In this document: positions 1-12,036 of the stretch, one piece after another
How positions within the stretch are numbered: position 1 is the first letter of the stretch
How the letters are laid out: every line of letters begins with the position of its first letter
NCBI RefSeq assembly: GCF_000802225.1
Contig: NZ_JTDI01000004.1
Span: 186,001 to 250,000 of the forward strand
Source: Novosphingobium malaysiense
GTDB lineage: Bacteria > Pseudomonadota > Alphaproteobacteria > Sphingomonadales > Sphingomonadaceae
Reading direction: 5' to 3'
Length of the DNA stretch: 64,000 nucleotides
Translations under genes and position numbers: made by a program
Notes under the pieces: generated by a model
Told to the model about the DNA's origin: nothing
The model's database searches: none
Seen by the model: the letters and a program-made list of their open reading frames with translations, nothing else

Positions 1-813
1 ATCGGCCGCGGCGGAATCGAACAGATCCAGGTTTCGATCGACGGTCCCAAGCGCGTGCACGACAAACGCCGCATCTATGTCGGCAAGGAATCCTCGTTCG
101 ATGCCATCGTTGCCAATGTGAATCGCGTTCTCGAGCACACCGATGCCGAAGTGCAGATCCGCAGCCATGTCGACCCGCAGAACATCGAGCTTTTCGGCGA
201 ACTCGTCGACTTCTTCGCAGGCCAGGGATGGCTCGATCACCCGCAAGTCGTGATCTACGGCAATACGGTCTACGAACGAACCGGCGATGGGGGAGTCACG
301 TCGCGCATCGATGTGGCCGATATCGACGCCACGCTGTCGCCGATCGCGCAAGCGGCCAGGAACATCTACACGAGCGCGCCGGAAGTCCATGCCGAGCGCT
401 CCATCCTGCCCGCCCTCAATGCCGGCGAGCCGATGAAGCTCAAGGGTACATACTGCAGCGCGAACACAGGCAACTACATCTTCGCACCGGACGGAAGCAT
501 CTATGCCTGCTGGGAATCGGTGGGCAAGGAATGCAGCCGGATCGGCACCTTCGGCGAAAGCGGCGCCGAACTGGACGCCGAGGCGACCGACCGGTGGTTC
601 GGGCGTTCGATTGCGCGGCTTCCCACTTGCCAGCGCTGCGCCTTTGCACTCGTCTGCGGAGGCGGCTGCGCGCAGTACGCCGAGTACGAGAGCGACACGC
701 TCTACGCCTCCTATTGCGACGATTTCCAGCGCACGTTTCGAAGCGCGCTGACCCGTACGGTCGAGCGATATCTCGACCACGATTGCAAGCAAGAGGAGAA
801 AGTGGATGCCTGA
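1..813 (+). CDS. radical SAM/SPASM peptide maturase, 3' part only
   Basis: The reading frame is open from the first base, so the start and the radical SAM CX3CX2C core lie outside the window. What is seen is the end of the barrel (Q-V-S-I-D-G-P-K-R motif near the left edge) and then a full SPASM auxiliary-cluster domain: a cysteine in LKGTYCSANTGNY, another in SIYACWESVGKEC, and the terminal set LPTCQRCAFALVCGGGC followed by YASYCDDF. SPASM proteins use extra 4Fe-4S clusters to modify ribosomal peptides or enzymes. The last codons overlap the next small gene by 8 bases, so the two are translationally coupled, as is usual for a maturase and its peptide substrate. The exact reaction cannot be read from the sequence. 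Confidence 0.85.
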   Translation: MGRGGIEQIQVSIDGPKRVHDKRRIYVGKESSFDAIVANVNRVLEHTDAEVQIRSHVDPQNIELFGELVDFFAGQGWLDHPQVVIYGNTVYERTGDGGVTSRIDVADIDATLSPIAQAARNIYTSAPEVHAERSILPALNAGEPMKLKGTYCSANTGNYIFAPDGSIYACWESVGKECSRIGTFGESGAELDAEATDRWFGRSIARLPTCQRCAFALVCGGGCAQYAEYESDTLYASYCDDFQRTFRSALTRTVERYLDHDCKQEEKVDA

Positions 814-1099
814 TTTCACGCGACTAGGCAGGGGTTTGAACGTGAGCGTCAACCTCGGCGAACTGCTCTCTATCAACGAGGCCCACGCCATCATGCCCGA
901 TGGCAAGATGCTGGACCGCGAGGAGGTGCTCGACAAGCTGGGGCTTGATCCCACCACTCCGCCCGACGCCTGGTTGACGATCATCGCCTGCGGCAGCAAC
1001 GCCAGTGCCATCAAGACCGAAAAGCTGCGCGAGTTGGTCGACAACGGAACGCTCAACGCTCGCCGTCTCGACAGCCTGTCGCGCGAGCGGCTCGGCTGA
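806..1099 (+). CDS. small protein, possible radical-SAM-modified peptide precursor
   Basis: 97 residues, start ATG overlapping the end of the SPASM maturase gene and preceded by a good AGGAG site. No family recognised. The N-terminal two thirds is a mixed helical region with SVNLGELLSINEAHAIMPDG. A single cysteine sits in a small, striking segment, TIIACGSNASAIK, followed by a charged helix ending in RERLG. The size, position and coupling fit a precursor or leader-bearing substrate for the adjacent maturase, but a carrier or recognition protein is also possible. Real as a gene because of the RBS, overlap and codon use; function is inference only. Confidence 0.6.
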   Translation: MPDFTRLGRGLNVSVNLGELLSINEAHAIMPDGKMLDREEVLDKLGLDPTTPPDAWLTIIACGSNASAIKTEKLRELVDNGTLNARRLDSLSRERLG

Positions 1100-1110
1100 G
1101 AAGCGCCTCA

Positions 1111-1959
1111 GTGCGGTTCGTGCAGGACATCTCGGCAGCAACCGATGACTGCGCGAACCGCCTGATATCCTCGCTCGACAGCTTTTCTCTCGATGCGAAT
1201 GCAGGCGAAGCGGAGATCACCCGCGCCTGCGAGATCGCGCTCCTGCTGCAGGTGGCGAGGACGAATCCACCAGGCGAGGCCTCTCCTGCGGTCGCAGCGC
1301 TGCTATCGCTGTTGCCGCGCTGGGTAGCGCAACAGGCCGGGCACCCGGCAATTTCCGGACTCGTCGCCAGCGGGCCTACGCCTGCGCTGATCGCGCCCCT
1401 CGTCATGGCAATTTCGGCGCCGCGCGCCTGCACCTTCGCGCTGGAGGATCTTTTCGCGAGGGCCGACGCGGAAGACCTGATCGGGGTTCTGCCGACATGG
1501 TGGCAGCAATGCGAGGCGTCGAGGCTGATCGCGGCGCTGGGCGGCAAACGCCGGGACCCCGACCGGCCATCCATGCTCGAAAACCCGCGACGCGCGGTGA
1601 TCGACACCGCTTCAGCCTATGAACTGACTCACGAGGTGTTCCATCGCGCGCGCTTTCGTTGCGCCAGCTTGCCTCCATCGCTCTCGGCGACGGCTGCGGC
1701 CTTGCTGGAGGATGCGCGGGGACGCCCGATCCTGCGGGACAATCCCGACCTTGCCCTCGAATTGGTGTTCGCGGCGCAACTGACGGGCATGGAACGCGCA
1801 GGATGGCAGGAAATTCAGCGCGCGGCCCTGATATCCGCGCTCGATGGCTGCGCCGAACCCTTGCGTTTGTGCGATTATCATCCGCTGATCATCGCAGTGC
1901 TGAACGCCATGTGCGTCCCGCCATCGGCTGCCTCAGCGTGGAACCAAAACCGAGCGTGA
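1111..1959 (+). CDS. DUF6895-like protein linked to radical SAM maturase
   Basis: 282 residues from a GTG start 11 bases after the small peptide gene, so the third gene of the same unit. Largely alpha-helical, alanine-rich, no signal peptide and no transmembrane segment. The central motif YELTHEVFHRARF (roughly residues 170-182) resembles the conserved LTH.VF signature I associate with DUF6895 proteins that occur beside radical SAM peptide maturases; this assignment is from memory and tentative. A second His-containing segment, LCDYHPLIIAVLNAM, lies near the C-terminus. The two His motifs could form a metal or catalytic site. No function is known. Confidence 0.6.
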   Translation: MRFVQDISAATDDCANRLISSLDSFSLDANAGEAEITRACEIALLLQVARTNPPGEASPAVAALLSLLPRWVAQQAGHPAISGLVASGPTPALIAPLVMAISAPRACTFALEDLFARADAEDLIGVLPTWWQQCEASRLIAALGGKRRDPDRPSMLENPRRAVIDTASAYELTHEVFHRARFRCASLPPSLSATAAALLEDARGRPILRDNPDLALELVFAAQLTGMERAGWQEIQRAALISALDGCAEPLRLCDYHPLIIAVLNAMCVPPSAASAWNQNRA

Positions 1960-1976
1960 GGCCATAAAGGCCTCAC
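1956..1976 (+). terminator. hairpin at end of the RiPP-like unit
   Basis: Perfect 8-bp stem GTGAGGCC / GGCCTCAC around an ATAAA loop, overlapping the stop codon of the DUF6895-like gene. There is no long T run after it, so termination strength is uncertain. Confidence 0.5.
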
Positions 1977-2056
1977 CGCCAACTTTCCTACAGGCCCCTC
2001 CTTGCCTTAGGCTCCGCGCGATGAACCTGACGCCCCCTTCCTGGCCGCACCAACAC

Positions 2057-2154
2057 AAGGTGACACCGAAATTCACGCGAAGTTACACATCCACCCCAAG
2101 GTGACGCTCCATCCCCTGGACCGTGTCACCCGTGTAAACCTGTCACCTTGTGAC
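2057..2154. repeat. cluster of GTGAC/GTCAC words upstream of astB
   Basis: At least six related words sit in under 100 bases: GGTGACAC (2059-2066), GTTACAC (2082-2088), AAGGTGAC (2098-2105), GTGTCACC (2123-2130), GTGTAAACC (2132-2140) and the palindrome GTCAC-CTT-GTGAC (2142-2154). Both orientations occur. The cluster ends about 30 bases before astB, so it could be a multi-site operator for a regulator of arginine use. The remainder of the 1960-2183 gap shows nothing else. Confidence 0.5.
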
Positions 2155-2183
2155 GCCTCTCTCCCCCGCCTAGAAGCCAGGCC

Positions 2184-3446
2184 ATGATCACCGAAATCAA
2201 TTTCGACGGCATCGTCGGTCCCAGCCACAACTACGCCGGCCTCAGCCTCGGCAATCTCGCCTCGACGCGCAATCTGGGGAAGGTTTCGCGGCCGCGCGAT
2301 GCGGCGTTGCAGGGGCTGGCGAAGATGCGGGCCAATCTGGAGCGGGGACTGCCGCAGGGCTTCTTTCTGCCGCAGCGGCGCCCTGATGAAGGCTGGCTGC
2401 AGCAGCTCGGTACGACGATGACCGATGCCAGCGCGGCGCTGCGGGCCAATGCCATGTCGGCCTCGTCGATGTGGGCCGCCAATGCCGCGACCGTCTCGCC
2501 CGCGGCGGACACGGCGGACGGGCGCTGCCACCTCACCGTCGCCAACCTCGTGACGATGCCCCACCGCAGCCACGAATGGCGCGAGACGCTGGCGCAATTG
2601 CAGCTCGCCTTCGCCGATCACGCGCACTTCGCGGTCCACGCCCCCGTCCCGCCGCCGTTCGGCGACGAAGGCGCGGCCAACCACATGCGGCTGTGCGCCG
2701 GCCACGATGCGCCGGGCGTCGAGGTCTTCGTCTATGGCGAGGCCGGGGGCCCCTACCCCGCGCGCCAGCACCGCGAGGCGAGCGAGGCGATTGCCCGTAT
2801 CCACGGGCTCGACCCGGCGCGCACGATCTTCACCCGGCAGTCGGACGCGGCGATTGCCGCCGGTGCTTTTCACAACGACGTCGTCGCCGTCGCCAACGAG
2901 CGGGTGCTGTTCACCCACGAACTCGCCTTCGCTGACCGCGAGGGCTTCTACGCCGAGCTGCGCGAAAAGCTGCCCGAGGTGGAGATCGTCGAAGTGCCGG
3001 CGAGTGCGGTCAGTCTGGCCGATGCGATCACTTCGTACCTGTTCAACGCGCAGCTGGTGACGCTGCCGTCCGGCGAGCCCGCGCTGGTGCTGCCCGGCGA
3101 GGCGCAGGAGAACGGCCCTGTGTGGACCTGGCTGCAGGCGCATGTCGCCGGCAACGGCCCGATCCGCCAGCTCTTCGTCCACGACCTGCGCGAGTCCATG
3201 GCCAACGGCGGCGGCCCCGCCTGCCTGCGCCTGCGCGTGGTGGCCGATCCCGAAACCGTCGATCCGCGCTTCATGGCGACGCCCGAAAAGCTGGACCGGA
3301 TCGAGGCGCTTGTGCGCGAGTACTGGCCGGAGGCAGTGGCCGTCGAGGATCTGGGCAACCCGGCCTTGTGGCGTCAGGTTGTCGCGGCGCGGGCGGCGCT
3401 GTGCGTGGAGCTGGATTTGCGGGAGCTGGACCGGGAATTTTTCTAG
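2184..3446 (+). CDS. astB: N-succinylarginine dihydrolase
   Basis: 420 residues, near the usual family length of about 440. AstB hydrolyses N2-succinylarginine to N2-succinylornithine, CO2 and ammonia, the second step of the arginine succinyltransferase pathway. The N-terminus EINFDGIVGPSHNYAGLSLGN, the segment GAFHNDVVAVANERVLFTHE with the catalytic histidine, and SMANGGGPACLRLRVV near the C-terminus with the nucleophilic cysteine are hallmarks of this pentein-fold enzyme. The other ast genes (astA, astC, astD, astE) are not next to it in this window, so the pathway must be completed elsewhere. Confidence 0.95.
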   Translation: MITEINFDGIVGPSHNYAGLSLGNLASTRNLGKVSRPRDAALQGLAKMRANLERGLPQGFFLPQRRPDEGWLQQLGTTMTDASAALRANAMSASSMWAANAATVSPAADTADGRCHLTVANLVTMPHRSHEWRETLAQLQLAFADHAHFAVHAPVPPPFGDEGAANHMRLCAGHDAPGVEVFVYGEAGGPYPARQHREASEAIARIHGLDPARTIFTRQSDAAIAAGAFHNDVVAVANERVLFTHELAFADREGFYAELREKLPEVEIVEVPASAVSLADAITSYLFNAQLVTLPSGEPALVLPGEAQENGPVWTWLQAHVAGNGPIRQLFVHDLRESMANGGGPACLRLRVVADPETVDPRFMATPEKLDRIEALVREYWPEAVAVEDLGNPALWRQVVAARAALCVELDLRELDREFF

Positions 3447-3454
3447 AATTGCTC

Positions 3455-3580
3455 ATCATCCCAGCGAAGGCTGGGATCGCTTGCTGTCAGACAAGACGGT
3501 CAATCAAATCGCTCCATCCGGAATTGCTTTCCGGGCAGAATTGGCTGCCAGCGATGCCAGCCTTCGCTGGCATGACGTCA
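3455..3580. repeat. palindromic intergenic repeat between astB and atpG
   Basis: Two imperfect inverted arms: CATCCCAGCGAAGGCTGGGA near 3457 and ATGCCAGCCTTCGCTGGCAT near 3555, about 75 bases apart. The core GCGAAGGC / GCCTTCGC is shared with the element at 27196-27280. Such elements are common between genes of sphingomonads. It lies between two convergent genes and may also act as a bidirectional terminator. Confidence 0.75.
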
Positions 3581-3600
3581 ATATTTTAACGGCGGTTTCC

Positions 3601-4467
3601 TCAATCCCGCACTGCCCCCGAAAGCTCGATCAGTTCCTCGGTGATCTGCTCCTGCCGCAGGCGGCGCGAGGTGGCGGTCAGTTCGTCGAGCTTGCGGGCG
3701 ACGTTTTCGCGCGCGGCGATCATCGCGCGCATGCGGGCGTCGTTTTCCGACGCGTAGGACAGCGTCAGCGCCTCGCACAGTTCGGCGAAGACATATTCGT
3801 CGGTGAGGCGCGCCAGTAGCACGGCGGCGGGCAGATGGATGAGCGGCGGCTGCGCGAGATTGGCGGGCGGAAAGCGGTCGAAGTCGAAGGGGATCAGCGT
3901 CTGCCGGACCACCGAATAGGGCGCCGCATGGGCCTCGTCCGGGCGCGCGCTGACGATCACCACGCGACTTATCGTACCCGCCTGCAGCCGCGCGAAAAGC
4001 CGGTCGCCGAGGCGATTGGCAAGCGCGGAAAGCTGATCGGCATGACCCGCCATGGCAAGGCAGTCCACCGGCTCCAGCCCGCGTTCGCGCGCGGCGGCGA
4101 CGCCCCGGCTGCCGACCATGAGCAGATCGGCGCGCTCGGCCCCGAAGGAGTCGGCCAGCGCCTGCACCTCGTCGAGGACATGAGTGTTGAAGGCGCCGAC
4201 GAAGCCCTGCTCGGCGCAGAGGGCGAGGATCAGCAGCCGCCCCGCCTCGCCGCTATCGACCGCCGGATCGGCCCCACCGGCCTGATAGAGCGCCAGAGCC
4301 TGGGCAATCGCAGTGCCGATCGTCTCGGCATATTCGCGGATGCCGGCAAGCCGCGCGTTCGCCTCGCGGCTGCGCACCGCCGCGATACCGCGCATGGCCG
4401 AAATCACCGAGGAGAGCTGGCGGACGCTGTCGATCCGGTCCTCGACGTCGCTCAGCCTTTCAGCCAT
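3601..4467 (-). CDS. atpG: N-ATPase subunit gamma
   Basis: 288 residues. This is the central rotor stalk of an F-type ATPase, and it is the last gene of the N-ATPase operon. It starts [20 protein letters not shown] at an ATG that overlaps the end of atpA by 8 bases; an upstream ATG at 4491 would add eight residues inside atpA and is less likely. The long N- and C-terminal helices that form the coiled-coil axle are visible, the C-terminal one ending [18 protein letters not shown]. It is quite divergent from housekeeping gamma subunits, as expected for the N-type enzyme. Confidence 0.9.
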   Translation of the reverse strand: MAERLSDVEDRIDSVRQLSSVISAMRGIAAVRSREANARLAGIREYAETIGTAIAQALALYQAGGADPAVDSGEAGRLLILALCAEQGFVGAFNTHVLDEVQALADSFGAERADLLMVGSRGVAAARERGLEPVDCLAMAGHADQLSALANRLGDRLFARLQAGTISRVVIVSARPDEAHAAPYSVVRQTLIPFDFDRFPPANLAQPPLIHLPAAVLLARLTDEYVFAELCEALTLSYASENDARMRAMIAARENVARKLDELTATSRRLRQEQITEELIELSGAVRD

Positions 4468-6007
4468 GGCCCGGCCCCGCCGCGCGTCCAATCAGCGAGC
4501 GGACCAGTTCGACAAGCCGCTCCAGCGCCGCGTCGTCCAGCTTCTCGTTGGCCTCGACCACCGCGACCAGATCGTCGGCAGAGGCATCGAGCACGGAGCC
4601 GATCCGGGGACGGAGCCCGGCGATGGCCTCGGGCTCGATGGTATCGAGGACACCGGCATTGAGCGCGGCGAGCAGGGCCACCTGATCGGCCTGCCGCATC
4701 GGGCTGAAGCGGGTCTGGGCGAGCACCGCGCGGATCCGCTCGCCGCGGGTCAGCGTCGCCTTGAAGCGCGGGTCGGAGACGCCGCCGAGCCGGGTGAACA
4801 TCTCCAGTTCGAGGAACTGCGCATAATCGAGCCGGATCCGCCCCGAAACCTGCCGCAGCGCCTGCTTCTGCGCCTTGCCGCCGACGCGGCTGACCGAGAG
4901 GCCGACATCGACCGCCGGGCGCTGGTTCGCCGCGAACAGGCGGCTGTCGAGCACGATCTGCCCGTCGGTGATCGAGATCAGGTTGGTGGGAATATAGGCC
5001 GAGAGGTTGCCCGCGTCGGTCTCGGCAATCGGCAGCGCGGTGAGCGATCCGCCGCCCAGCTCGGGCGAAAGCCGCGCGGCGCGTTCGAGCAGGCGGGCGT
5101 GGAGGTAGAAGATGTCGCCCGGATAGGCCTCGCGCCCCGGCGGCTCGCGGGTGAGCAGCGCCAGTTCGCGGTGGGTGGCCGCGTGGCGGGTGAGATCGTC
5201 GATCACAATCAGCGCATGCTGCCCCTTGTCGCGGAAATACTCGGCCATGGTGAAGCCCGCGAAAGGCGCGAGCCATTGCAGGCCGGAGGCTTCGGCGGCC
5301 GAGGCGACGACGAAGATGCAGCGCTCCGGCGCGCCGTGCGTGCGCACCGCCTCGATGGCGCGGTCGATCGCGCTCGCCCGCTGGCCCACCGCGACATAGA
5401 CGCAGACCATGTCGGAGTGCTTCTGGTTGATGATCGCATCGAGCGCGACCGAGGTCTTGCCGGTGGCCCGGTCGCCGATGATCAGCTCGCGCTGCCCGCG
5501 CCCGAGCGCGAAGAGCGCATCGACCACCAGAACGCCGGTCTCGACCGGACTGGACACCAGATCGCGCTCGATGATCGCGGGGGCCGGACGCTCGACCGGA
5601 AGGGTATCGGTTTCGGCAATCGGCGTCCCGTCGTCGAGCGGACGCCCCAGCGGGTCGACGACGCGGCCGAGCAGCCCCTCACCCACCGGCACGCGCACGA
5701 CCTCGCCGGTACCGGACACGCGCATCCCCGCCTCGATCTGCGCGGCGTCGTCGAGCAGGACGGCGCTGATGCTGTCGGCATCGAGCGTGAGCGCCAGCCC
5801 TATCTCGCCGCCCTCGAAGCGGAGCTGTTCATTGAGCCGCACATCGGGAAGACCGGAGATGCGGGCGATGCCGTCGGCCATTTCCTCGACCACGCCGAAA
5901 GTCTCGGCATGGGGCGTGAGATCGGCGGACTGCAGGCGCTTGCGGCCGCGCTCCAGCCAGCGTTCGCCAAGATCGGCCGAGAAGGTCGGGTCACTCGTCA
6001 CGGGCAT
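4460..6007 (-). CDS. atpA: N-ATPase subunit alpha
   Basis: 515 residues, normal length. Non-catalytic nucleotide-binding subunit of the F1 head. Walker [10 protein letters not shown] and the segment [21 protein letters not shown] with the Walker B aspartates are intact; the C-terminal signature [17 protein letters not shown] is also typical. The start overlaps the end of atpF by 17 bases and the end overlaps atpG, so all are translated as one unit. The gene order around it, not the subunit itself, shows that this is the alternative N-ATPase rather than the main ATP synthase. Confidence 0.95.
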   Translation of the reverse strand: MPVTSDPTFSADLGERWLERGRKRLQSADLTPHAETFGVVEEMADGIARISGLPDVRLNEQLRFEGGEIGLALTLDADSISAVLLDDAAQIEAGMRVSGTGEVVRVPVGEGLLGRVVDPLGRPLDDGTPIAETDTLPVERPAPAIIERDLVSSPVETGVLVVDALFALGRGQRELIIGDRATGKTSVALDAIINQKHSDMVCVYVAVGQRASAIDRAIEAVRTHGAPERCIFVVASAAEASGLQWLAPFAGFTMAEYFRDKGQHALIVIDDLTRHAATHRELALLTREPPGREAYPGDIFYLHARLLERAARLSPELGGGSLTALPIAETDAGNLSAYIPTNLISITDGQIVLDSRLFAANQRPAVDVGLSVSRVGGKAQKQALRQVSGRIRLDYAQFLELEMFTRLGGVSDPRFKATLTRGERIRAVLAQTRFSPMRQADQVALLAALNAGVLDTIEPEAIAGLRPRIGSVLDASADDLVAVVEANEKLDDAALERLVELVRSLIGRAAGPGHG

Positions 6008-6731
6008 CGAGCCTCGCGGTCACGCGGTCGAGATCGGCGCGCAGGTTGACGTCGAGCACCGCCATGCCCCCGCTCAGCTGCAAGCCGGCAATGAGCGTGA
6101 GATCGGTGTCGTAGGTAAGCGTGGCCTCATGGCCGAGCGCCCGGCCCAGAGCCTCACGCACGTCCTGCTGCTCCGCCTCGTCGAGCGCGCGGGCGCTGAC
6201 AAGCGTTGCGGGTGCTGCTTCGGTCGCCAGCTTCGCCCGCGTCGCTTTGGGAAGTGCGGCGAGGGCATGTTCGAGTTCGGGCAGGAAAGATGCCAGCGGC
6301 AGCTTCGCCGCCGGGCCTTCGAGCAGTCGGGCGGCCATGTCCGCCGCCAGAGCATTGGCCTGACGGGCAAGCTGCGCCTCGGCCTGACCGCGCGCATGAT
6401 CCAGCGCCGCCTCGGCCTCGGCGCGTTCGCGGCGGGCTTCCTCGTGGGCGGCCTCGATCAGCTTGGCGCGCTGGGCCTCGGCTTCCTTGCGCGCAGCTTC
6501 CAGCGCCTCCTGCCGGGAAGCTGCGACGCGCTGCCGTTCAGCCTCGGCTTCCTTCGTCGCCGCTTCGGCCTTTTCCTGCGCTGCTCTGGCGGCATCGAGC
6601 ATTTCGTTGGCCGCCGTCCGGCGCTCGGCCACGACCTTGGTCATGGGGCGGAAGAAGAACCGCCCCAGCAGCCAGAGCAGCACCACCAGATTGATGGTCT
6701 GCAGGCCGATGGTCCACCAGTCGATGCGCAT
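5991..6731 (-). CDS. atpF: N-ATPase subunit b
   Basis: 246 residues, longer than housekeeping b subunits (about 160), as is usual for N-ATPases. One N-terminal transmembrane segment (about residues 5-27, [20 protein letters not shown]) is followed by a very long alanine/glutamate/arginine-rich helix (about residues 35-130) that forms the peripheral stalk. The C-terminal region, from about residue 140, resembles the delta-type fold that binds the top of F1. This could explain why no separate atpH (delta) gene is present in the operon. Confidence 0.9.
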   Translation of the reverse strand: MRIDWWTIGLQTINLVVLLWLLGRFFFRPMTKVVAERRTAANEMLDAARAAQEKAEAATKEAEAERQRVAASRQEALEAARKEAEAQRAKLIEAAHEEARRERAEAEAALDHARGQAEAQLARQANALAADMAARLLEGPAAKLPLASFLPELEHALAALPKATRAKLATEAAPATLVSARALDEAEQQDVREALGRALGHEATLTYDTDLTLIAGLQLSGGMAVLDVNLRADLDRVTARLDARDE

Positions 6732-6749
6732 GGCGGCGCGCTCCTGCGC

Positions 6750-6992
6750 TTACTTCACGAAGGGGTTGGCGAAGAGCACCAGCAGCGCGACCACAAGACA
6801 GTAGATCGCCATGGTCTCGATCATCGCCAGACCGACGAAGAGCGTGCGCGAGATCGTGCCGGCCGATTCCGGCTGGCGGGCAATGGCATCGAGCGCGGCG
6901 GCCACGGCCCGCCCCTCGCCCAGCCCCGGCCCCAGCGCGCCGAAGGACACGGCGATCGCCGCCGAAAGAATGCTGATTTCCTCAACTGTCAT
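6750..6992 (-). CDS. atpE: N-ATPase subunit c (ring proteolipid)
   Basis: 80 residues forming two membrane helices joined by the polar loop ARQPE. The ion-binding carboxylate is Glu59 in the outer helix, within ETMAIY, matching the E-(S/T)-x-x-x-Y pattern of sodium-binding rings. Helix 1 carries a second acid, Glu26 in PGLGEGRA, where many rings have Gln or a small residue. This double-carboxylate arrangement is typical of the N-ATPase family and is associated with sodium transport, but ion specificity is not proven by sequence. The start overlaps nothing upstream except 4 bases with atpB. Confidence 0.95.
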   Translation of the reverse strand: MTVEEISILSAAIAVSFGALGPGLGEGRAVAAALDAIARQPESAGTISRTLFVGLAMIETMAIYCLVVALLVLFANPFVK

Positions 6993-7681
6993 GAAGGACT
7001 CCGTTCCTGCGAAGCGGCGTCGCGGCCCTCACTGACCGCGGCGCCGATAAAGACGCAGCCAAGAATGGCGAAGATATAGGCCTGCACCGCGCCGGTCAGC
7101 AGATCGAGTGCCATCAACGGGATGGGCACGAGCAGACCGGCCAGCGAGAGCATGATGCCGATCACGAAGACCCCGCTCATCACATTGCCGAACAGGCGGA
7201 TGATCAGGCTGAAAGTCCGGGTGATCTGCTCGACGAGGTTGAGCGGGATCATGATCCAGGTGGGCTCGGCAAAGGTCTTGAGATAGCCGACGAAGCCGTT
7301 CGACCGCACGCCGTGATAGAGCGTTGCCGCAAAGACGAGCAGCGCCAGCGCGGCGTCGGTTTCGAGATGCGCGGTGGGCGGCTCCACACCCGGCAGCATG
7401 CCCGACCAGTTGGCGATGAGCACGAAAAGGAAGATGGTTCCGATCAGCACGCGATAGGGTGCCGGGTCCGATTGCACCACTTCTTCGATCTGATGGTCCA
7501 GCGCGCCGGTAATCAATTCCATCACCGCCTGCGTGCGTCCGGGCCGCGGCTTCAAGTGGCGGGACAGCAGGAGCGAAAACAGCACCATCACTGCCATGAT
7601 GACCCAGGTCGCCACGACCGGCTGGGTGATCGGCACCGGGCCGACATAGAACAGAGGCTCGATGACCAACGGCGAGTTCAT
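6989..7681 (-). CDS. atpB: N-ATPase subunit a
   Basis: 230 residues with five or six hydrophobic helices. The stator subunit that forms the ion half-channels against the c ring. The essential arginine is in [13 protein letters not shown] (about residue 158). It starts with an ATG sharing bases with the atpR stop and ends overlapping atpE by 4 bases. Confidence 0.93.
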   Translation of the reverse strand: MNSPLVIEPLFYVGPVPITQPVVATWVIMAVMVLFSLLLSRHLKPRPGRTQAVMELITGALDHQIEEVVQSDPAPYRVLIGTIFLFVLIANWSGMLPGVEPPTAHLETDAALALLVFAATLYHGVRSNGFVGYLKTFAEPTWIMIPLNLVEQITRTFSLIIRLFGNVMSGVFVIGIMLSLAGLLVPIPLMALDLLTGAVQAYIFAILGCVFIGAAVSEGRDAASQERSPS

Positions 7682-7959
7682 GGCTCTCTCCGTGTACGCC
7701 GCAGGACGACGGCGCGCGCGGCAACGATGCCCAGCGCGCCTGCCAGCAGCGGCATGGCGCCGAGTTGGACCAGCCCGATCAGCGCTGCGACCATGACCGC
7801 CATGCGCAGGAGATGCAGCGCCAGCGCCCGGGTCGTGCGGCCGGCAAGGTAGTCCTCGCTCACTGAGGCCAGCGTGCCGAAATGGACGAGGCCCAGCACG
7901 AAGCCGCCGACCAGCGCGCCGATCACTTCAAGCCATACGAGAGGTTCGGGAACAGTCAC
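7678..7959 (-). CDS. atpR: N-ATPase accessory membrane subunit AtpR
   Basis: 93 residues with three predicted membrane helices (LVWLEVIGALVGGFVLGLV, then a segment around LLRMAVMVAALIGLV, then the segment to AARAVVLRR). AtpR is found only in N-ATPase operons between atpQ and atpB and is thought to aid assembly of the a or c subunits. I chose the GTG at 7959 because it gives the usual GTGA overlap with the atpQ stop; a longer frame upstream runs through atpQ and is not real. Confidence 0.85.
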   Translation of the reverse strand: MTVPEPLVWLEVIGALVGGFVLGLVHFGTLASVSEDYLAGRTTRALALHLLRMAVMVAALIGLVQLGAMPLLAGALGIVAARAVVLRRTRREP

Positions 7960-8230
7960 AGCTTTCGATGCATCCAACGCCAGGCCAATGTGAAACCGAT
8001 CGCCGCCCCTATCATCAGGGCCGGCGCGGAAAAGAAAATTCCGGTGCCGAAGCGGTGGTCGAGCCAGCGCCCCGCAGCCAGCAAGGCGAGCATCGGCAGC
8101 ACCACCATCCAGCCCAGCACACCGATCTGCGCAAAGCGCGTGCCGAGCGAGGGCTCGGGATCGGCGCGGCCGGCGCGGTCGCGCTCGGACGCCTGCCGCG
8201 CGGCCTTGGCCATGGGATCGTGATCGCGCG

Positions 8231-8234
<4 letters not shown>
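7956..8234 (-). CDS. atpQ: N-ATPase AtpI-like subunit AtpQ
   Basis: 92 residues, charged N-terminus then two membrane helices (IGVLGWMVVLPMLALLAAG and FFSAPALMIGAAIGFTLAW). Related to AtpI, which helps c-ring assembly; in N-ATPase operons this gene is called atpQ. ATGA overlap with atpC upstream and GTGA overlap with atpR downstream. Confidence 0.88.
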
Positions 8235-12012
<3,778 letters not shown>

Positions 12013-12036
12013 GCCGCGGACACGTCCCCTCCGCAA

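Noticed and set aside
2073..3182. 369-codon frame antisense to astB
   Set aside because: Arg/Gly-rich with no recognisable motif; astB is clear.
4313..7079. Two long plus-strand frames opposite atpA, atpF and atpE
   Set aside because: Arg/Gly/Ser-rich artefacts of GC3-biased genes; the N-ATPase genes explain the DNA fully.
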